Source of the DNA: Muribaculaceae bacterium
Lineage (GTDB): Bacteria > Bacteroidota > Bacteroidia > Bacteroidales > Muribaculaceae
Length of the DNA: 36,855 nt
Direction: 5' to 3'
Assembly: GCA_009775225.1 (NCBI GenBank)
Contig: VSPE01000023.1
Span: 1-36,855 of the forward strand
Under the pieces are notes generated by a model that was not told the origin of the DNA, ran no database searches, and saw only the letters and a program-made list of their open reading frames with translations. Numbering within the stretch: the first letter of the stretch is position 1; each line of letters opens with the position of its first letter. Both the position numbers and the translations under genes were made by a program. Shown piece after piece: positions 32,044 through 36,855 of the stretch.

Positions 32044-32072
32044 GCGCGGACACGCCGGATACGCGTCCGCGC
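32044..32072 (-). terminator. GC-rich hairpin after ileS
   Basis: GCGCGGACACG (32044-32054) and CGCGTCCGCGC (32062-32072) pair with one mismatch around a 7-base loop, 15 bases beyond the ileS stop. The T run is better on the plus strand, so it may act as an attenuator or a processing hairpin. Confidence 0.45.
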
Positions 32073-32086
32073 CTTTATTTGGCAAA

Positions 32087-35000
32087 TCAGGCCTGAGTGA
32101 TTACCACACCGAGTTTCAGCTCGTCGATGTCTAGGATTTCCACTTCGGCATCGTCGGCAGCCTCGGCCACGGTAATAGCGTCGGCAAGCACCTGTGCGCT
32201 GATATATTCGCCGAATTCCTTGACTACGCCGTCGATTTCATCGCAGGGAAGGAAGTCGATATTGATATGGTCGGTGATGTCGTAGCCGCGACGCTTGCGG
32301 ATGTTCTGCACTCGGTTGATGATTTCGCGGGCAAGACCTTCGCGGAAGAGCTCGGGAGTGACGTCGATGTCGAGAGCCACGGTGAGAGCGCCTTCGTTGG
32401 CCACGAGCCAGCCGGGCATATCTTCCGAAATAATCTTCACGTCGGCAAGCTCCACGGTGTAGTCGGTGCCGTCGATTGCGATAGTTATGGCACCGTCGCG
32501 CTCGAGAGCTGCAATGCCGGCACGGTCAAGCGACTTGATAAGTGCTGCGGCCTGCTTCATCTGCTTGCCGAACTTCGGGCCGAGTTTCTTGAAATCGGGG
32601 TCGACGCGCTTAACGAATACCTCGTTGTCGGCGGCTACAATCTCGAGTTTCTTCACATTTACCTCGGTCTTTACAATGTCGGCGATAGCTGCGAGTACGT
32701 CGGCAGCATGACTGTCGGCAGCAGGCACAAGCATCTTGGCAAGGGGCTGACGCACCTTCAGGTTGGCTTTCTTGCGGAGCGAGAGCACAAGCGAGGTGAG
32801 GCGCTGGGCCACGTCCATACGCTCTTCAAGGTCTTTGTCGACAGCCGAGGCGTCTACCTTGGGGAAGTCGGACAGGTGCACCGACTTGGCGGCACCGGTG
32901 CTATCGGTGAGGTCGCGGAAGAGGCGGTCGCTGAAGAAAGGTGCCACGGGAGCCATGAGCTGTGACACGGTGAGGAGGCAGCTGCGGAGTGTCTGATAGG
33001 CGGCGAGCTTGTCGGCGTCGAGGCCGCGGCTCCAGAAGCGTTTGCGGTTGAGGCGCACATACCAGTTGGAAAGCTTATCGAGCACAAACTCGCTTATGGC
33101 ACGGGCGGCACGGGTGGGTTCGTAGTCGTCGAGGGCATCTTCTACGGTAGCTGACAGAGTATTGAGCAGCGAGAGTATCCAGCGGTCAAGCTCGGGGCGC
33201 TCGGCAAGAGGCACCTGAGGCTCATCGCCGGTAAAGCCGTCGACATTGGCATACATGGCAAAGAAGTTGTATGTGTTGGAGAGTGTCGAGAAGAACTTAC
33301 GCGACACTTCGGCCACACCTTCCGGGTCGTACTTGAGGTTATCCCAAGGCGACGAGCTGGAAATCATGTACCAGCGCAGGGGGTCGGAACCGAACTTCTC
33401 GATAGTCTCGAAGGGGTCTACGGCGTTGCCCTTGCGCTTGGACATCTTCTCGCCGTTCTTGTCGAGCACCAGGCCGTTGGAAATCACGGCCTTGAAGGCG
33501 CGCGAGTCGAAGGCCATCGTGCCTATGGCATGAAGTGTGAAGAACCAGCCGCGGGTCTGGTCTACACCCTCGGCGATGAAGTCGGCGGGGAAGAGGTCGC
33601 CACGGTCGAAGGCTTCCTTGTTCTCGAAGGGATAATGTATCTGGGCGTATGGCATCGAACCCGAGTCGAACCATACGTCGATAAGGTCGGTCTCGCGCTT
33701 CATGGGCTTGCCCGAGGGCGACACAAGCACTATATCGTCCACATAGGGGCGGTGCAGGTCTATCTTATCGTAGTTCCCGGCCGAGTAATCGCCGGGCACA
33801 AAGCCCTTGTCGCGCAGCGGGTTGGATGTCATCACACCGGCTGCCACAGCCTTTTCAATCTCGTTGTAGAGGGTGGCCACGCTGTCGATACACAGCTCTT
33901 CGTCGCCATTCTCGGTGCGCCATATAGGCAGAGGAGTACCCCAGTAGCGGCTGCGCGACAGGTTCCAGTCCTGAAGGTTCTCGAGCCACTTGCCGAAGCG
34001 ACCTGTACCTGTCGAGGCGGGCTTCCACTTGATAGTGGTATTCAGCTCCATAAGGCGCTCGCGCACGGCTGTCGAGCGGATGAACCAGCTGTCGAGCGGG
34101 TAGTAGAGCACAGGTTTGTCGGTACGCCAGCAGTGGGGATAGTTGTGCACATGCTTTTCAATCCTGAACACCTTGCCGGTAGCCTTAAGCTCCATGCAGA
34201 TAGCCACATCGAGGCTTTCGGTGTCGTCGGTTGCCTCGGGGTCGTAGGCGTTCTTTACAAAGCGTCCTGCCCACTGCGAGTACAGAGGCACATCCACGCT
34301 GTTTGCCACGAAGTCGGGGTCGAGGTCTTCGATACGGTAGAAGCGGCCTGTGAGGTCGACCATCGGACGGATATTGCCGTCGCGGTCGATGAGGTGCAGA
34401 GGGGGCACGCCGGCCTGCCTGGAGACACGCAAGTCGTCGGCACCGAAAGTACCGGCAATATGCACAATGCCCGTACCGTCGTCGGTGGTCACATAGTCGC
34501 CGGGGATGACACGGAAAGCGCCTTCACCCGGATTTACCCAAGGCAGAAGCTGCTCGTAGTGCAAGCCTGTAAGCTCGCTGCCCGTAAGAGTGGCCACAAC
34601 CTGCCAGGGCACAAGCTTGTCGCCCTTGGTGTAGTCTTCGAGAGCCACGTCTTTGGCCTTGGCGTTGAATATCGAAGTGAGGAGAGCCTCAGCCACAGTC
34701 ACGGTGACGGGCTCGCCCGAATAGGGGTTATATGTGCGCACCACGCAGTAGTTTATAGCGGGGCCTACGGCGAGGGCGGTGTTGGACGGCAGAGTCCACG
34801 GAGTGGTTGTCCATGCAAGCATGCAGGCCTTGCCCCAGCCCTGCATCACGGGCATAGGGTCGAGAAGGGTGAACTGCGCTATGCAGGTGGTATCTTTCAC
34901 GTCGCGGTAGCAACCGGGCTGGTTCAGCTCGTGCGAGCTAAGACCTGTACCGGCAGCGGGCGAGTAGGGCTGAATGGTATAGCCTTTGTAGAGGAGGCCT

Positions 35001-35509
35001 TTGCCGTAGAGCTGCGACAGGAGCCACCATACAGTCTCGATATAGCGGTTGTCGTAGGTGATATATGGGTCGGTGGTATCCACCCAGTAGCCCATCATGT
35101 TTGTGAGGGTCTCCCACTCGCGGGTGTACTTCATCACCTCGCGGCGGCAGGCGGCATTGTACTCGTCGACCGATATTTTTTTACCGATATCTTCTTTTGT
35201 GATGCCGAGCGAACGCTCCACGCCAAGCTCCACAGGGAGGCCGTGAGTATCCCAGCCGGCCTTGCGCTTCACATGAAAGCCCTTCATGGTCTTATAGCGG
35301 CAGAACATATCCTTAATGGTTCGGGCCATAACGTGGTGTATGCCGGGCATACCGTTTGCCGAAGGGGGGCCTTCATAGAAAACAAACGAAGGTGCGCCTT
35401 CGCGGAGAGCCACGCTCTGCTCGAAGAGGCCGTCGTTGTTCCACTTGTCGAGCATCTCCTTGTTTAGCATGGAGAGGTTCAGACCGTTATATTCGTTGAA
35501 TTTCTTCAT
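32087..35509 (-). CDS. ileS: Isoleucyl-tRNA synthetase
   Basis: 1140 aa from MKKFNEYNGLNLSM; 26 upstream codons run into the terminator hairpin and are not used. Class Ia synthetase with the HIGH-type motif GMPGIHHVMART (53-64), an editing domain (residues ~200-400), KMSKRKGNAVDPFE (KMSKS motif), the anticodon-binding helical domain and a C-terminal extension. The length and GIHH form resemble the eukaryote-like IleS group that is naturally less sensitive to mupirocin; this is inference. It heads the unit ileS, DksA-like, lspA, DUF4296, small protein. Confidence 0.97.
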   Translation of the reverse strand: MKKFNEYNGLNLSMLNKEMLDKWNNDGLFEQSVALREGAPSFVFYEGPPSANGMPGIHHVMARTIKDMFCRYKTMKGFHVKRKAGWDTHGLPVELGVERSLGITKEDIGKKISVDEYNAACRREVMKYTREWETLTNMMGYWVDTTDPYITYDNRYIETVWWLLSQLYGKGLLYKGYTIQPYSPAAGTGLSSHELNQPGCYRDVKDTTCIAQFTLLDPMPVMQGWGKACMLAWTTTPWTLPSNTALAVGPAINYCVVRTYNPYSGEPVTVTVAEALLTSIFNAKAKDVALEDYTKGDKLVPWQVVATLTGSELTGLHYEQLLPWVNPGEGAFRVIPGDYVTTDDGTGIVHIAGTFGADDLRVSRQAGVPPLHLIDRDGNIRPMVDLTGRFYRIEDLDPDFVANSVDVPLYSQWAGRFVKNAYDPEATDDTESLDVAICMELKATGKVFRIEKHVHNYPHCWRTDKPVLYYPLDSWFIRSTAVRERLMELNTTIKWKPASTGTGRFGKWLENLQDWNLSRSRYWGTPLPIWRTENGDEELCIDSVATLYNEIEKAVAAGVMTSNPLRDKGFVPGDYSAGNYDKIDLHRPYVDDIVLVSPSGKPMKRETDLIDVWFDSGSMPYAQIHYPFENKEAFDRGDLFPADFIAEGVDQTRGWFFTLHAIGTMAFDSRAFKAVISNGLVLDKNGEKMSKRKGNAVDPFETIEKFGSDPLRWYMISSSSPWDNLKYDPEGVAEVSRKFFSTLSNTYNFFAMYANVDGFTGDEPQVPLAERPELDRWILSLLNTLSATVEDALDDYEPTRAARAISEFVLDKLSNWYVRLNRKRFWSRGLDADKLAAYQTLRSCLLTVSQLMAPVAPFFSDRLFRDLTDSTGAAKSVHLSDFPKVDASAVDKDLEERMDVAQRLTSLVLSLRKKANLKVRQPLAKMLVPAADSHAADVLAAIADIVKTEVNVKKLEIVAADNEVFVKRVDPDFKKLGPKFGKQMKQAAALIKSLDRAGIAALERDGAITIAIDGTDYTVELADVKIISEDMPGWLVANEGALTVALDIDVTPELFREGLAREIINRVQNIRKRRGYDITDHINIDFLPCDEIDGVVKEFGEYISAQVLADAITVAEAADDAEVEILDIDELKLGVVITQA

Positions 35510-35554
35510 TAGTGACAATTGACAATATGGTGGAGGTGTGATATAAAAGTCATA

Positions 35555-35592
35555 AAAGGGTGTGCCTGCACAAAAAAGCGGACACACCCTTT
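35555..35592 (-). terminator. Terminator between rpsP and ileS
   Basis: AAAGGGTGTG (35555-35564) and CACACCCTTT (35583-35592) form a 10-bp perfect stem with an 18-base loop. On the minus strand it is followed by TTTTATGACTTTTATA. It ends the rpsP transcript; no clear separate ileS promoter was found after it, so some read-through is likely. Confidence 0.65.
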
Positions 35593-35631
35593 AAGGTATC
35601 GTGAAGCGCGGAGGCTCCGGCGAATAGATAA

Positions 35632-36168
35632 TTATTCGGCGGCGGGAGCTTCTGTTTCTTCGGCAGCGGGAGCTGCTTCGGCTTCAGCGGCAGCCTGGGC
35701 GGCAGCGGCTTCAGCTTTCTTCTTGGCTACAGCTTCAGCCTTGGCCTTGTTCTTGGCGGCTTCGGCTTCGAGGCGCTGCTTTGCGGAAAGTTCGCGCTGG
35801 TTTGCCATAGAACTCTTCACGGCGTTGGTTTTGGCGTCCTTCTTAGCCTTCCATTCGTTGAAACGACGTTCGGCTTCAGCCTGGTCGAAAGCACCCTTCT
35901 TGACACCGCCGTTGAGGTGGTTCATCATGAGTACGCCTTCGTTAGAGAGGATAGAACGCACAGTGTCGGTAGGCTCAGCACCGACAGTCACCCAATACAA
36001 AGCCCGCTCGAAGTTAAGAGTAATTGTAGCAGGATTAGTGTTCGGATTATAGGAACCTATCCTTTCAATAAATCTACCATCTCGTGGTGCCCTGCTATCG
36101 GCGACGACAATAGGATAGAACGCATAGTTCTTGCGACCATGACGTTGTAATCTGATTTTTGTTGCCAT
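35632..36168 (-). CDS. rpsP: 30S ribosomal protein S16 with extended tail
   Basis: 178 aa. The first ~85 residues are S16 (MATKIRLQRHGRKNYAFYPI; RDGRFIERIGSYNPNT; ERALYWVTVGAEPTDTVRSI). The remaining ~90 residues are a charged helical Lys/Ala/Glu tail ending in an Ala/Glu run. E. coli S16 is 82 aa, so the tail doubles it; long S16 is common in Bacteroidetes. The tail may reach the subunit surface; its role is unknown. A perfect promoter lies upstream and a terminator downstream. Confidence 0.96.
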   Translation of the reverse strand: MATKIRLQRHGRKNYAFYPIVVADSRAPRDGRFIERIGSYNPNTNPATITLNFERALYWVTVGAEPTDTVRSILSNEGVLMMNHLNGGVKKGAFDQAEAERRFNEWKAKKDAKTNAVKSSMANQRELSAKQRLEAEAAKNKAKAEAVAKKKAEAAAAQAAAEAEAAPAAEETEAPAAE

Positions 36169-36209
36169 TGAAATTTGTTAATATTTGGTTTTGTATTGTT
36201 TAGCGTCGG

Positions 36210-36241
36210 CAAAGGTACGATTTTTTTTTCATTCCGCCAAA
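36210..36241 (-). promoter_or_regulatory. rpsP promoter
   Basis: Minus strand TTTG (36238-36241), 20 bases, then TACCTTTG (36210-36217): full consensus. The start near 36203 gives a leader of about 35 nt. Confidence 0.75.
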
Positions 36242-36244
36242 TAA

Positions 36245-36275
36245 ATATGCCCGCAAGTTTTAGCCACGGGCATAT
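36245..36275 (-). terminator. Hairpin after the small macrodomain-like gene
   Basis: ATATGCCCG (36245-36253) pairs with CGGGCATAT (36267-36275), a 9-bp stem, followed on the minus strand by TTATTTGG. It lies just upstream of the rpsP promoter and would insulate it. Confidence 0.5.
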
Positions 36276-36339
36276 ATCGATGTGTTCCAGCTTATTGAAC
36301 CACCATTTTTCTCGCTTACCGAGGTGTAACGCAGCACAC

Positions 36340-36720
36340 TCACTCCTGCAAGCCTCCGGGCAGGCGGCGGCCCTCACGTATTCTTGTGGCGACTACAATA
36401 CTGACGTATGCTTCGGGGAGCACGACATTGTACAGGTCGAGGGCACGGTCGAAAAGTGGTGCGATGTCGGCATCGGAAAAGCCGTGACGAACGCCGAGCC
36501 TCGTTACGATGAACGTTGTCTGGTCCCACTCGCTTGCGAGTTCCAGAAAAGCATCGGTGCCCGGACGGATATCGGCGACACAGGGATAGTCGGTGCAAAC
36601 TGCATACACATCTCCGTCGAGACCGGGGTCTCGTCCGGGAGCTGCGTCAGTAACAAGTATCTCATCGGGGCCAAGGTCGGCTGCCGACAGGGGTCGGTCG
36701 GGTGTATATCGAAGTGCCAT
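36340..36720 (-). CDS. Small protein resembling the C-terminal part of A1S_2505-like (macrodomain-like) phage-associated proteins
   Basis: 126 aa from the ATG at 36720; a TTG two codons earlier is also open but lies inside the -7 box. The C-terminal half, FIVTRLGVRHGFSDADIAPL, then LFDRALDLYNVVLPE, matches the pattern of that family as I remember it (LVTRIG... IAPLF...ALDLPNVxLPE). The front half keeps LGPDEILV, but the glycine-rich GSNLxGxHGxGAA loop expected next is missing: DAAPGRDPGLDGDVYAV stands in its place. So it is a shortened or divergent member, perhaps without ligand binding. Confidence 0.65.
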   Translation of the reverse strand: MALRYTPDRPLSAADLGPDEILVTDAAPGRDPGLDGDVYAVCTDYPCVADIRPGTDAFLELASEWDQTTFIVTRLGVRHGFSDADIAPLFDRALDLYNVVLPEAYVSIVVATRIREGRRLPGGLQE

Positions 36721-36723
36721 ACG

Positions 36724-36731
36724 CAAATGTA
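36724..36731 (-). promoter_or_regulatory. -7 box directly before the small macrodomain-like gene
   Basis: TACATTTG on the minus strand matches the consensus. The predicted transcription start falls within a few bases of the ATG at 36718-36720, a leaderless arrangement. No -33 TTTG at the normal distance. Confidence 0.45.
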
Positions 36732-36844
36732 CTATGGGGGCAAAAACGAAACGTGCAATATTAAGTGAGTGGTTGGCAGTCGGAAGCCGCGATGTTTCAG
36801 TGAGTTACGGCGCGATGTCGTGAAATGGCCGAAAAAACGAAAAG

Positions 36845-36852
36845 TACATTTG
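36845..36852 (+). promoter_or_regulatory. -7 box of a gene beyond the right edge
   Basis: TACATTTG on the plus strand, 3 bases from the window end, matches TAnnTTTG. A gene starting just outside on the plus strand, divergent from the 36340-36720 gene, would explain it. No matching TTTG lies at -33. Confidence 0.3.
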
Positions 36853-36855
36853 CTT

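Noticed and set aside
33530..35467. A 645-codon open frame on the plus strand
   Set aside because: It is antisense to ileS, whose motifs are unmistakable. GC-rich codon choice with few TAA/TAG/TGA complements leaves the opposite strand open; the product has no recognisable domain.

Overview
The window looks like chromosomal DNA from a GC-rich member of the Bacteroidales. Four things point there: promoters of the form TTTG-N19-21-TAnnTTTG, a fused lpxC-fabZ gene, S16 with a long Ala/Lys/Glu tail, and Bacteroidetes-type small families (DUF4250, DUF4296, DUF4369-TlpA, a DksA-like protein without a full zinc ribbon). A Muribaculaceae-like lineage is possible, but I cannot fix the family from sequence alone. 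Most genes are housekeeping and most lie on the minus strand.

Layout. 1-53 is the tail of a membrane protein. 75-2448 (minus) is an ECF sigma factor operon: sigma factor, a one-TM protein with a very acidic tail that is probably the anti-sigma factor, a Spy/CpxP-like periplasmic protein, and a formate/nitrite channel. 2757-9036 (minus) is a tightly overlapping operon: EamA transporter, DUF4250 (59 aa), UvrD/PcrA helicase, NspC, GT2 glycosyltransferase, RadC. A divergent OmpA-like lipoprotein follows at 9183. 9972-12599 (minus) has rpsU, xerC, hpf and a DUF4369-TlpA thioredoxin. 12709-18192 (minus) is the lipid A block lpxD, lpxC-fabZ, lpxA, followed by the RNase P RNA gene rnpB, a DUF695-like gene and hisS.

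18395-23621 is the only long plus-strand run: a small two-TM protein, a secreted esterase, a Uup-like ABC-F ATPase and a TonB-dependent receptor. 23622-24571 is about 950 bp without genes, built of diverged hairpin repeats. 24572-29760 (minus) has a membrane polyferredoxin, a Tat-exported lipoprotein aldo/keto reductase with two Fe-S clusters, and dnaG. 29884-35509 (minus) has ileS, a DksA-like gene, lspA, a DUF4296 lipoprotein and a 74-aa protein. rpsP and a small protein related to phage-associated macrodomain-like proteins close the window.

The least ordinary items are three. First, the polyferredoxin/aldo-keto reductase pair may form a membrane-to-periplasm electron route, with an internal Tat-like segment in the polytopic partner. 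Second, the repeat array at 23.6-24.6 kb resembles REP elements acted on by an absent transposase. Third, at several genes the -7 box lies only a few bases before the start codon, which suggests leaderless or near-leaderless messages. I found no CRISPR array, intact insertion sequence, prophage, tRNA or rRNA.
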